DNA from: Leishmania martiniquensis
Lineage: Eukaryota > Euglenozoa > Kinetoplastea > Trypanosomatida > Trypanosomatidae
Length of the DNA: 64,000 nt
NCBI RefSeq assembly: GCF_017916325.1
Contig: NC_090156.1
Span: 623,501 to 687,500 of the forward strand
Reading direction: 5' to 3'
The notes beneath the pieces are model-generated. The model saw nothing but the letters and a program-made list of their open reading frames with translations. It did not search any database and was not told where the DNA came from. Position 1 is the stretch's first letter, and each line of letters begins with the position of its first letter. Shown here one piece after another: positions 52,366-62,751 of this stretch. A program made the translations under genes and the position numbers.

Positions 52366-53781
52366 CTAGTTCTTCTTCCTTGTTGGATCAGGTGTGCGGA
52401 GGATGCTGCCATTGCGCTCGGCACGAATGGTGCGCATCAGCTCGTGAATGGCGGAGCCAACAACGTAGCGAGCGTGGGCGAAGAAAACGCCGAAGGCAGC
52501 CACGACAAGGGGCAGCAAAGTCAGGCCGCGGAACTCCACCACGAGCAGCGAGACGGGGAACAGCATCGCGAGGAAGAGACAGGTGCCCATCGTCAGGTCC
52601 TTGAAGCGGTGCAGGGCGTAAAAATCAAGCAGGAAGACCAGAGCCAGAACGCCAAGGCTGACTATCACCGGCACCCCTCCTAACAAAATGTAGATGCGGT
52701 ATCCGTACTGCACGTACTGCAGGGTGCAGAAGGACGCCGCGGCGAACAGGAACGGGAAGCCGTTCGGTATGTTGAGCACCACAAACTGAAAGCCGGCTCG
52801 CACGTTCACGCTTGCCATTTGGTATCGCAGCTGCTGCCTCGCCGCCGGCATGATGTAGATCAACGTGTACAGTTGCCAGAGACAGAAGGAAAGGATGACG
52901 GTGATGCCGCACCAAAGCCACGAGAAGCGCTCCTTGCGCGCCAGATTGATCTGAATCAGTAGCGTAGGTATAATGACATCACAGATGCCCAGCATGATCG
53001 TCACGGCAGAGGCGGCAATGAGGAGTTTATTGCGCCGCAGCCGCATCAGCAATGGCAGGGGCTCGAAGTGGGCCTGCATCACGACATTTGAGACGATGAT
53101 GGCCACAATAGACAGATATGCCATCCAGAGCAGCCCGAAAACGATGGTGGTGGTGCAGACACCCCCCAAGTCGACCCCCTCTGAGACGCACATCGCCGTT
53201 GTGATGGCAAGCGCCACCGAAAACAAAGTGATGGATAGGAAGAAGTGCAGCACAAAATGGCGCCGTCGCTGCACGTATTTGTAGTACTGCTGGCTCTCCC
53301 GGTAGCGCCGCACCTTCTCCATCGTCTTGCGCAGTGCCGTCCGCGAGGGAGGAGGTAGGGGTTCCAGTGTGCCACGCTGCAAGATGCACAGCTCCTCTGC
53401 CTCGAGGAGGCGCATCCGATTCACGATTTCCTGACTCGCGCCGTTGTAGGCTGCCGTGCTGTTCAACCGAACCACTAGCGGGTAGACAATGCAGATGCGC
53501 TTCGCCACGTACTCCCACAGCACCGGGTGCTGGCAGAGCTGATACCAGCTGCGGCAGACACATGATAAGACGCCGATCCAAGCAAAATTATCGCCGTCGC
53601 TTCGAATCACATCAATGAACACATCCAGCAGCAGCTCACGTGGGAGTCGATCCACGTACGGCTCCCCTCCCCGCACGACGCACGCGCCTGTGTGGTCACC
53701 ATTGGCTGCCGCCTCCCCGTCCGACCAGGTGGAAGAGGGGAAGGACGAGCTGTGTACTGCATGCCTGTGAAGTTCGATCAT
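52366..53781 (-). CDS. F-box protein with about eight transmembrane segments
   Basis: The 471-residue protein has an F-box-like module at about 45-91 (VDRLPRELLLDVFIDVI, then WIGVLSCVCRSWYQLCQHPVLWEYV). A basic region with a Tyr/Arg-rich helix (about 150-185) follows, then some eight hydrophobic segments to near the C-terminus. The membrane part faintly resembles the TMEM185/Fragile-X-F membrane family. F-box proteins normally link substrates to SCF ubiquitin ligases; membrane anchoring would place such activity at an organelle or cell surface. Function is inferred from the F-box only. The start at 53781 (MIELHRHAV) leaves a 44-residue tail before the F-box; the frame upstream is leader-like. 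The C-terminus is basic (RTPDPTRKKN). Confidence 0.8.
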   Translation of the reverse strand: MIELHRHAVHSSSFPSSTWSDGEAAANGDHTGACVVRGGEPYVDRLPRELLLDVFIDVIRSDGDNFAWIGVLSCVCRSWYQLCQHPVLWEYVAKRICIVYPLVVRLNSTAAYNGASQEIVNRMRLLEAEELCILQRGTLEPLPPPSRTALRKTMEKVRRYRESQQYYKYVQRRRHFVLHFFLSITLFSVALAITTAMCVSEGVDLGGVCTTTIVFGLLWMAYLSIVAIIVSNVVMQAHFEPLPLLMRLRRNKLLIAASAVTIMLGICDVIIPTLLIQINLARKERFSWLWCGITVILSFCLWQLYTLIYIMPAARQQLRYQMASVNVRAGFQFVVLNIPNGFPFLFAAASFCTLQYVQYGYRIYILLGGVPVIVSLGVLALVFLLDFYALHRFKDLTMGTCLFLAMLFPVSLLVVEFRGLTLLPLVVAAFGVFFAHARYVVGSAIHELMRTIRAERNGSILRTPDPTRKKN

Positions 53782-55983
53782 GCCTTGCGTGTAGAGCGAA
53801 AGCGGCTTAAAAGCGAAACGAGCGCACTTAGGACCGTAGCGAAAAGACAAGATGAGGCGAGTGAGACCAGAGGAGGCAAGAGTGGCCGGTCGATTTTTTC
53901 TTGGCTGCAGCGTATCGCTGTTGCTGTGCGATTGTATATTTGTTTCGCTTCTTTTCTTCTGTCCTCTCACTGTCTCCCCGGCGTCACTCTGTGGATATGT
54001 ACCTCTGAATGCGCGCACGCTAGTGTGTGTGTGTCTGTGTATTCGCACCCTAACGTCTTTTTTGTTTTCCGCGAAGGATGAGGAAGCAGTGGCACTGACG
54101 CGTACCGCAACACCTGACCTAACGGCGCAGATCCCTCTCCCTTTTTTCTTTTGCCACCGCTAGAGCCGTAACTGTGCGTCGGCGTGGTGGGAAAGAGACC
54201 TTAGCGGGACAACGACACTACAGCAGCGGGCCCTCAATCGAGCCCGCGCACACGGCAGCACAGGCGGAGAACCAAAAACGGGCGAGTAAATAAATAAAGC
54301 GAAAAGAAGAGCCCCGCCAAGAAGCAAAAAATTGTGCCGCCTCCCGATGCATTCGACTGACTCCCCCACTGCTGTTCGAGCAGAATTACAAAGGCTGTCC
54401 AGCACACATGCGCCCCCGCAACACAGCGGCGCACACGTGCGTCAGCGCAGCCTATCCTCCTGGCGTGAGCTACGTGCGCGGCCCTCCACTCAGCGCCGAC
54501 AGTAGTATCCCACCGGCTTTCCGAGAATGAGTCTTAGGGCACCACCGCCAAGCTACGTCAGGAAGCCCTCTCACTCGTCAGCCTGACAGCCTTCACGTCT
54601 TCCCCCAGAAAATAGAGTCGAAGATGCCCTTTCCTGAATATCAGCAAGAGGCATAAGAGATGGGAATCGTGCGTGTGCGCGCCCGCTGGAACGAAGAGGC
54701 CGCCCCCGAGTGAGCGATCCCCCGAAAACAACGTGAGCGACCACTAAGGAGTCAATGAACTGGAGCTAAGCGAAAGAGGGAGGGGGAAACAAAACGAGAG
54801 AGGGCCCACGCGCACCAACGCACCGTCGCCAAGCGATTTTCGCTTCTTCGAAAAAAAAGGAAACTTCTTGGCTGAGGGTCCGAAGCACAGAGAGGGGGGA
54901 AGGAGGTGGAGTGGAGAGTGAGGGCGGGGCGCCGGAGGGTGAGGTGGGAGCGATTTATGCTCGGTGTGAGAAGAGGGGTGTTGAGAAATAGATATGGGGA
55001 AAGGCACGGGTGGAGACGAAAAGGTACGCAGAGTTATTCAAGCAGGAAAAAAAAGCTGTGAGCGGAAACAAAACGAGTGAGAACGACGCAGGCGGGACGT
55101 GCAGGAAGGCGTAAGAGTGATCTGGTCGTGGCAAAGCGGGAGGAAGGGGAGAAGAGAAGAGAGAGAGTTCGCGAAAAAGAGCCGCCGGTCGCCTTCGGTG
55201 CTCTGCAGCGGGTAATCGTGACGGTGAGCCAAGAACAGCGAGGGCAGGGGGTGCGCAGAAGACGCATGCAATGACAAGACGCTGCCAGAGTAGTGTGCTG
55301 ATGCTTCCTTGCGGAGGGCGTAGTCATTGCCAGCAAGGGTTCTTCTTGTTCGATGTGTCTATACTCTGTCCAATATGAACTGAACTCTAACTCTCAGCCG
55401 AAGGCCCGTCCCCCAGCGCCAAGCAGCCACAGACACGCGTCACAGCAGAACTTCAACGGAGCCCTCTGCGCATAGCCCTCCTGCCTCAAGCTCGCCACAC
55501 ACTCCACAAGTCGCCTCACAGCCCTACCTATAGTGCCAGCTGCCACCTGGCGCATCCTTCGGGGGTGGCGCCGACCCCTCGCACGAATAAACAGTGAAAG
55601 GGCCGGGTAGGATCGGCTCACGTTCACGCCTCACCCATCATAAGGGGGGGGCAACTGTGCTTACTGTCGCAGGGCACTCCGACGCGCTGCCATACCGCGC
55701 CTGACGGCAGGCATCCGTGGGCGATCCATTGATAGGGCTTCACAACGTCGTAGCCGCTTGACCGTGTCATCGCCATCATTAGCTCATCGGCAGAGGGCTA
55801 GTGAAGGATGGTTGGCTTCCCCACAGAAAGTGGGCTACGAGAATCGTGGGTTGGCACGAACGCAGGGGGTCCCCTGTTGCTTGGGCTTCCAACACAGAAT
55901 CATCAACGCAGTACGAAACCAATGTAAAGCGATGGAAGCCCGCCCGAGGCCATCTCGGTGCACCGTTCCCTGTCGCTTGCTTC
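53782..55983. other. gene-free region with a complex, non-repetitive part
   Basis: About 2.2 kb. The portion 54170-54760 and especially 55380-55970 is unlike the usual simple-repeat spacer: it is balanced in composition and free of dinucleotide runs. It has no long frame; a 77-codon minus-strand frame (55394-55627) is too weak to accept. It could be an old retroposon relic or conserved UTR sequence. The stretch 54760-55270 is purine-rich on the plus strand. Confidence 0.45.
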
Positions 55984-56661
55984 TCAGGGGCTCACCGTGA
56001 GCGGCAATGGAGCTGCGGCGTTTGCCAGAAGGCTGCCCTTACACTCTCGAAATTGGTAAGAGAGAGCAGAGAATAGTCTGTGAAGTTGCTCCGATAGCGC
56101 CCTCATGTCTTCGTATATAAGGGTCCCTAGTCGCGACACGAACTCCTCCCAGGTGTCCTCGAACTCGGCCCTCAGCCGTAAGCACTCAACTTCGTGCTTT
56201 CTTCGCTTCTGGTTCTCGGCCATGAAGAGCTCCTGCGCCCTCGCATCCGCGTTCTTTTTCGGCTCCAGCTTGTCGCACTGCATGCGCAAGAGCGCCAGTG
56301 TCTTCTCCGCCTTGCATTTCCGCTTCCAACTCTCCTTCAGCTGGTATTCGCTTTCCACCATCATCTCGAAGCGAACGGAGAGCAAGTGGTTCAACTCCTC
56401 CATCAAGTCCTGTAGCGCGACACCGTCACGCACCTCATCAATGCCACACACCAGGGCGCCGCTGGACTGAATGATGACGGGTGTATGAGTATTGGAGGCC
56501 AAGCGCTGGAAGGAGGCCGCGACGGCGGCCAATGCACGCGTGAAGCGTCCGGTGCACGCGTGCAGCTCCTTCAGCGCCTTCCTGTGCTGCTTCAGAGCCT
56601 CCTTAGACTTGTTCACTGCTGCCTCAGGTGACTGGGAAACCTCCTTGACCTTCTTCGGCAT
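55984..56661 (-). CDS. helical coiled-coil protein, possibly BAR-like
   Basis: The 225-residue product is almost wholly alpha-helical with heptad-like Leu/Met spacing and many Lys, Glu and Arg residues. Segments include KSKEALKQHRKALKELHACTG, a middle helix with LQDLMEELNHLLSVRFEMMVESEYQL and a long C-terminal helix pair ending LHRLFSALSYQF. Three long helices of this kind resemble BAR or arfaptin-type membrane-curvature domains, but the match is by pattern only. The ATG at 56661 (MPKKVKEV) is the first in-frame ATG; upstream in-frame sequence lacks ATG. The family is otherwise unrecognised. Confidence 0.75.
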   Translation of the reverse strand: MPKKVKEVSQSPEAAVNKSKEALKQHRKALKELHACTGRFTRALAAVAASFQRLASNTHTPVIIQSSGALVCGIDEVRDGVALQDLMEELNHLLSVRFEMMVESEYQLKESWKRKCKAEKTLALLRMQCDKLEPKKNADARAQELFMAENQKRRKHEVECLRLRAEFEDTWEEFVSRLGTLIYEDMRALSEQLHRLFSALSYQFRECKGSLLANAAAPLPLTVSP

Positions 56662-57427
56662 ACTGGTTGCGCGGTGCACTTACCAGTCGCTGAGAAGACC
56701 TTTGTGCGAATAGTCAAGCCCTATCGGGGTAGGAGGGAGGAAGAAGGTGACACGGCTGTTGCTTCCGGGATCACTTTGAGAAGCCTCGTGCTCGCATTAG
56801 AGCGTGCTTCCTGTAAGTAAAGGAGAGCCAAAATGCTGTCTGCGTGCGCATGCGCCACTGTGCCCTCTGCATGCACGGAGAGAGTACAACGCTGAGGCGA
56901 GGCTTCGATGCAACGATTGAATCACTGCACGCCAGAGAACCGTTAGATGGCCTCGAGTGGCTGCAGTTCGCGCCAGCCGATGAGGACGTGAAGAGGGGAA
57001 AAAGAAGACGCGGCAAGAGGTGCGAAGGTGACGGTAAATGCCCCGAAGCAGTTCACTCACTGAGAGGGAATTGATATGCGAGCACAATGTGCATCGCCAA
57101 GAAAGAAAAACGTCTGACATTCGCGTAGACAGACAATTTGTGTGGGGGAGAGGGGGGTCGTAGCGGTGCAGAGGGTCTCGCCTCATCCTCTCCCTCCACT
57201 CAAGAGGTGCGTCATCACCCGAAAGAGGCAACAAAGCCTCTGCCTGCCCTCGTGATTTTTCGCAGTTTATTTCCTTGTCCGTTTTTTGGGCGCTGTAGCC
57301 GAAGGCCCACCTCGTCGAACATCACGGTGCCTTACGTGTCCTCGACGGAAGTGCCGCAGTCGTGTTTTCCCGCTGATCCATAGTACAGCAGATACGATCA
57401 ACGGGAAGCGGGTGATGCGTCCACGGA
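56662..57427. other. intergenic region
   Basis: Spacer between the coiled-coil and zinc-ribbon genes without simple-repeat arrays. No gene is supported. Confidence 0.45.
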
Positions 57428-57838
57428 CTACGACGGCGCCGTCGCTCCATCATAGCCACAGCACTCACAGTGCAGAGGTTCCACGACGGGCAACGAAGAT
57501 CCACACGGCGACTCTCCCTGTCGCTTGCGAAGGGCCTTGCGAGCGTCCACGGTCCAGTTCACTGTCTCGCACATGGGGCATATCCACTCCTGTGAGTCTC
57601 GCGGAGCTGCGTCGCCTGACGCTGCAGCGTTACGCTCATGTGCGCACTTCATCATGCGCACACGCCACGAGCCGTCGTCACTGTCACTGTCCCCCGTATC
57701 AGCTCCGCTCAGTGCACGATGGACATCGGTAGTGTTCACCTGCCCCTCAAAGGTGGAGGCCAGTAGGTCGGCAAGTATCTCTAGCGAGTGTTCCCGCTCA
57801 TCTGTGGTGAGAGGGCGACGCTGCTGCAAGGCGCTCAT
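57428..57838 (-). CDS. small zinc-ribbon (RanBP2-like) protein
   Basis: The 136-residue protein has a helical N-terminal half (HSLEILADLLASTF) and an acidic stretch (DTGDSDSDDGS). The C-terminal metal site has W85-x-C87-x2-C90-x3-N94, the opening of a RanBP2-type zinc finger, and C124-x2-C127 as the closing pair. In ordinary RanBP2 fingers the second pair follows the Asn after about six residues; here about 29 residues intervene, so it is either an expanded finger or a different zinc ribbon. Such domains bind RNA, ubiquitin or protein. The ATG at 57838 (MSALQQRRP) is chosen over a non-conserved upstream extension. Function is unknown. Confidence 0.7.
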   Translation of the reverse strand: MSALQQRRPLTTDEREHSLEILADLLASTFEGQVNTTDVHRALSGADTGDSDSDDGSWRVRMMKCAHERNAAASGDAAPRDSQEWICPMCETVNWTVDARKALRKRQGESPCGSSLPVVEPLHCECCGYDGATAPS

Positions 57839-60511
57839 TCCACCGTTTCGGTGTGTATCTGTGTGTTTATATGCACTTCGGAGGTCGTTAAGAAAATTGA
57901 GCATGCGTTGATGAGGCTCATCTCAGAGGGAAGTAAAAAAAAACATCTAGCCTATAGGGTGTCAGACTTATACCGCCACAAGCACTTCACTCGTGCTTCA
58001 CCTCGCACGGCGCACTCCTCTAGGGCGGCGCCAGAGAGGGGGGCTAAGACAGCGTGTGAAAAGACGGTGCGACAAAGAAAAGAACGCGTCATACACTTTT
58101 TGAAGAAAGCAGGGAGTATAGCATGTAGCACAGCCAGACCGCATTGGACACGTCGTAGACTCTTACGGGAGCCAGCAGAACCGTGAGGAGAGGCAGCCCT
58201 GTTCGACCTCCCCACCCACACCACCGCTTCGTCTGCCATTTCCCCCCTTGCGCAGCCCCCAATCAGCAGGAGCCGAGCGAAGCGGAGTCGCCTTTGTCCC
58301 CTCGCCCCCTTTTTCAGTGCAGGAAACGTCAGACGCGAGCATGCAGCGTTTTCTAACACAGGGTGGCGTATCGACAGCAACTCGTGCGTGGATGCCTCTC
58401 TCCCTCTCAAGCCCTAGCGTCCATGACTTGGGGTGTCCCCCTTCGCCCTTGAGCTGCCCATCGGGAAAGCGGCTCCAACCCGCAGTCGCAGGAAGCAGTT
58501 GTGCACACAATCATTGCGCTTGCGCGAGTGACCCATGCTTGATAGGGGCCATCAAATTTCCTTCGCAGATTTCGCTTGTCGAGTTGAACGGTCTCTTCAT
58601 GGCCGAGAATGACAGCATACGTACCCCCCCCATACACACACGCACACACACCAAATACGCACGGACATGTACCAAGAGCGAGCACCGCACATTATCCTCT
58701 CCACAAAAGCCTTCAAAAGACGTCATGAGAGCCACAGAAGAAAAAAAGATCAAAGGTGCCCCCGTCACAGCTGCCCACGTGTAAACTCGTGTGTGGCTGT
58801 CGCACACATGGTGATGGCAGGCCATTGATCTCCTATCCTCCGTGTCTTTTTTTGGCATTTAGAGTATGCCCCAAGCGCTTGTGCGTACTTGCCGGTGGTG
58901 GTGATCGACCAAGAAACTTTGCCGGCATGCGGCACCTCTTCCTCGGCGTTGGAATGTGTTGCTGCACGTGCGCCTTTACGTCGGCGGAGGAGGCGCCTAC
59001 ACGACGAGACAAAAAAAGAGCAAAGGCGAAAGGAAGAAAAAAGGAAAAAAGAAAAAAAAAACGGCAAAAAGCGCACGGCACAGGCGACCATAAAAAGGCG
59101 GCCAAAGGGAAACGCACACACACACACACACACCGCACTGCAAAAAGTAAAAATACAGAAGACGGCGAGGAGAAAGAGAGAGCGAGACGGGAACAGTGAG
59201 GTTTAGCTGAGCAGTGTCCATCACCAAGAGTAGACGTGAGGCGCGCCCGTTGTGCGTCAAAGCGTGTGTATGTCTGCGGGGGGTGGGGTGGGGGCAGGGC
59301 TATGAAGGTAAGGGCGCGAAAGGGGTGCCGGAGAGGATGGCGAAGGAAACGAGGAGCCATAAAGGAAGAGAGGAACGGGCGAAGAGAAGTCAACGTACAT
59401 AAAGTGGCTTACTGCGTTGTATGTGAGCAGTGCCACTTGATAGCCGTGACTGGTGTCGCCACCGGTCTCCCCCTTCGTTGCCTACATGGCGCTCCCTCAC
59501 CTTTCAGGAGCTCTCTCTCTTCACATAATTTGCTCCTCCGGTCCGCCCACATCGACAACAGTCGCACTGCACATACCTTGAGTCATCCACTGCCTGCTCC
59601 CCCACTCTACACCCAACAAGAAACTAGCTCAGTCGCAGCCGCGCACCAAAAGCCCCAGACACAAAGAGAGAGAGAGAGATGGCACACCGCACAAGGAGGA
59701 CAGGGATGGCAGCCTCTCTTTACTCCTCCGCGGAAAACCTTCAAAGGAAAGAGTACGCGTAACACTCATCCGCGAGTCATACGTGGAGACCGAAAAGCGT
59801 CGGCGATGACTATTAGAGAGACAGGTTCTCCGCTACATACGCGGGAGGGCACGCATGCGCCGACGCGAACCCCGCTCCTACTCCTGCCGCTGCTGCGCCC
59901 TCCCTCCTCTTCGGCACATGCAAGACCGCCACCGGCTTGACTCCTCTTACATACGCGCGAAACACGCTGGCCCCACTCCACAGATTGAGAACACACACAA
60001 AGCAAGGAGATGGTGACAACAGCACCAACGCAAACGGCCAGCCGACAGTCATCGGCAGACACGTGAACAAAAATATAAACGCGATCGAAACAGGTGAGAA
60101 GGTCTCGGCAGTACACACGAGAGGCGTCCTGAGCTGAAAAGGCGGAGAGGAGAGGAGGGGAGGGGAGGAGAGTAAAGGAGGAGACGCCTACTCACTGGCA
60201 CGCACAGGCACAAAAGAGGGTGCGCACACCCACGCGCGGAGAAGAGCAAAGTGAGCGGACGGCAATGGTGGCAGAAGAGAAAAAAATACACTACACGATC
60301 TGTCCACTCAGCAGCCGTAACCGTCGTCCCGGCAGGAGATCTCGGGGACTTGAAAGGGGTTACACAGTGATGGAGGAAGAGGGAAGGGGAGGGAGGGGTC
60401 GCTGCAGATAAGGGCACTGCAGATTGGGCGGCCCGTCAGCACCAGTGAAAGGGCCATTCTTTTCTGTGGGCATGTATGCTTCCTTTCTCTCATCCGCCCC
60501 TTGCTCTACCG
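57839..60511. other. gene-free region
   Basis: About 2.7 kb of spacer with A-rich purine tracts (59025-59065), a CA run near 59115-59133, GA runs near 59663-59680 and other simple sequence. A 95-codon frame ending near 57952 was considered and rejected because its third codon positions are not GC-biased. No gene is supported. Confidence 0.5.
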
Positions 60512-61006
60512 CTACATAACACAGCAGCAGCTATCCTTCTTCACCTCGTGCCCCTCGCCCGAGTTGCCTCCCTCCGTCGCGCCGCCGGACTTACTTTTTT
60601 CCTTTTTTGAGTTATCCACCGGCCATGTGCGGTTCTTCTGGATGACGAGGTGCAGCAGCACCGACGGTTTCTCTAGCGCAGCCTTCCTCTCTTCGCTCGT
60701 CTCGGCGGCAGATACAACGCACATTTCCTGCTCCGCAGTCGTCAGACACTTCTCCAAGAAGTCGCTGTCATTCAGGGCGCGTCCTGCCTTGAGCACGCAG
60801 ATCTGTGACCCTTTTATAACATCCGCCATCTCACTCATCTCACTCGGCCAGTTCGAGCACAGATGCGACTTCATCCCTTCGATCGTCATGGCAGAGCCAT
60901 CCGCCTGCAGCAGAGGAACCGTGGCATGCACCACACGTCCCGAATAGATCGGCGTGCAGGCCCCTGTGAGAACACAGCGAACGCGCACGCGTTGCATGGC
61001 TACCAT
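60512..61006 (-). CDS. membrane-anchored ubiquitin-fold (MUB-type) protein with CAAX end
   Basis: The 164-residue protein has a ubiquitin-like domain over about residues 8-130 (VRVRCVLTGACTPIYSG, WPSEMSEMADVIKG, ICVLKAGRALNDSDFL, VLLHLVIQ). Then comes a Lys/Ser/Gly-rich linker and a terminal CCVM preceded by two further Cys (SCCCVM). The CAAX-type end predicts prenylation, with final Met favouring farnesyl, and nearby cysteines permit palmitoylation. The arrangement is that of membrane-anchored ubiquitin-fold proteins, which tether E2 ubiquitin-conjugating enzymes at membranes in plants and other eukaryotes. The start at 61006 (MVAMQRVRV) is the first ATG; 60997 is an alternative. There is no C-terminal Gly-Gly, so conjugation is not expected. 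Confidence 0.8.
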   Translation of the reverse strand: MVAMQRVRVRCVLTGACTPIYSGRVVHATVPLLQADGSAMTIEGMKSHLCSNWPSEMSEMADVIKGSQICVLKAGRALNDSDFLEKCLTTAEQEMCVVSAAETSEERKAALEKPSVLLHLVIQKNRTWPVDNSKKEKSKSGGATEGGNSGEGHEVKKDSCCCVM

Positions 61007-62751
61007 GGGGAAGTCCTTCGTACGTCTATGTGTGCGTTTATGTGCCTGTGCCTGTGTCGTGATGCGAAACACGGCAACGTCACAGAAGCACACACACACA
61101 CAGGCACCCGCGCACTTATACAAGCAGCGGGAGAGCGGGTGTACGCCACGGCAAAGAGAAGAAAGAGCTGAGGGAGGTGCAGTGGTACGGACCAGCGTGC
61201 GAAATTCAGTTCCTCCGAAGCTGCGGCAGACGTACCCGAGCAGAGATACCTTTGTGAGATAGCAGATAAAGTTCGAGGGTGCCCCTGTGTGTATACAGAG
61301 ATGTACGCATATAAGCGCAAGTGCAGCCGTGAACGTAAAGAGAGAGTTGTGAGGGAGGGCCCTTGGGAAAGGGGCGTAGAGGAAGAGGGTGAGGAGTGGG
61401 GGGGGGAACTGTCTGTTGACGATGGCAGCTTCAGGAAACCCAAACTTAGACACTCTGATCCCAGACAGCCCGGTGCTGTTACGTGAAGAAAGCAGCAGCA
61501 ACAAAAAAGAGACTAAAGCACGAAACGAAGCAATGGTGTAATAATAGAGAAGGGAAGGGGGACGAAAAGGGAGGAGGAGAGGAGAGCACACTGCAGTGGC
61601 GCCAACGGAGGCAATGACGGCGACCACTCAGAACATAAAGCAGAGAAAAGGGGAGATGATAGAGAAAAAAGAGGGAAATGGGAGCTGCGAATAGGTGCGT
61701 GTGTGTGTGTGTGTGGAAGGAGAGAGAAAAAGGCTGCCGTCGACGGCTATGATGTGATGGGTTGTGGTGCGCCTCTGTATGCTAGGCGTGGGCTTCTGCT
61801 CTTGCACGTACGCAAAGAGAGCGTATGCGGGAGGCTTGTTTTGGATGTCTATGCGTGTGTGGTGTTGGTTTTGAGGAGGGAGGGCGGGAAGAGCGGGAGA
61901 CAGTGGGAAGCGGTAGTGTAAGAAGAGCTGCCACCGAGGGTGGGAAAGAGCACTCCCTCACGTGTGCATAGGCACACACATATATGCAGGTCTGCCGGTT
62001 AGCCTGCTACTTCTCCAGACAGCACTGCACTGCCGATGTGTATGCGCAACGGTCGAGCTTCACTGTGGCATCAAGAAGTGACTGCAGTGCATGCCCATAC
62101 CACGAGCGGCCGCGATGACACGCACACCACGTTGCGCACTCGTCGTGGCCACTCTTGTAGAGGCAATGATGTGCCTCCTCCGCGCCGTTCTCGATTTGCC
62201 GACACTGTGCCGAATCGTTTCCTTTAAGCAATCGGCCCACGTTGAAAGAGAAAAAACAGCTCACATCATCGCAACTTGCCCTTCGTGTCGATCCATCAAA
62301 CACCATCGAGCATACACGTTTCGACGGCCCTCCCCATCTTGCAGTAGCTTTGGCACCGGAAACACGCTCCGCGCATACTTCTGGGGGTGCGCAGGGGAAG
62401 TGGAGGAGAGGCGGGGGGGGGTAGAACGAGAAGACGGAGGAGGGGGAGGGGGAGGAGGCAGGCCCCCAACTGTTCGCGGCCCGCGGAACGTGCACAGCAG
62501 AGAGAGAGAGACGCTCCTCCCTCCGACGAGACGAAGAAGTGAAACCTGCCAGAGGACGAACACAGAAAAGGCAAAGGAGAGAGGGCGGCGGCCGGACAAG
62601 CCGTCCGTACACGCGAAGTCGAACACTCGCTGCGCCACTCGGCCGGTATCGCAGACAAGCTCCCTGGCAGGTTGCACCTCTCGAAAAGTGCGCGCCTCTG
62701 CGCGCGCAGGTGGTACCTCGCACGGAAGGCACTATTCTACCCCACTTGCTA
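61007..62751. other. intergenic region
   Basis: About 1.7 kb. It contains a CA run near 61087-61102, a TG run at 61697-61714 and purine tracts near 62396-62460. A 298-codon minus-strand frame overlapping the PPR gene end (62007-62903) was rejected as a Cys/Ser/Arg-rich translation of spacer. No gene is supported. Confidence 0.5.

Noticed and set aside
57952..58410. 152-codon minus-strand frame with a possible 95-aa protein
   Set aside because: Third codon positions are not GC-biased as in the real genes here, and no motif is visible.
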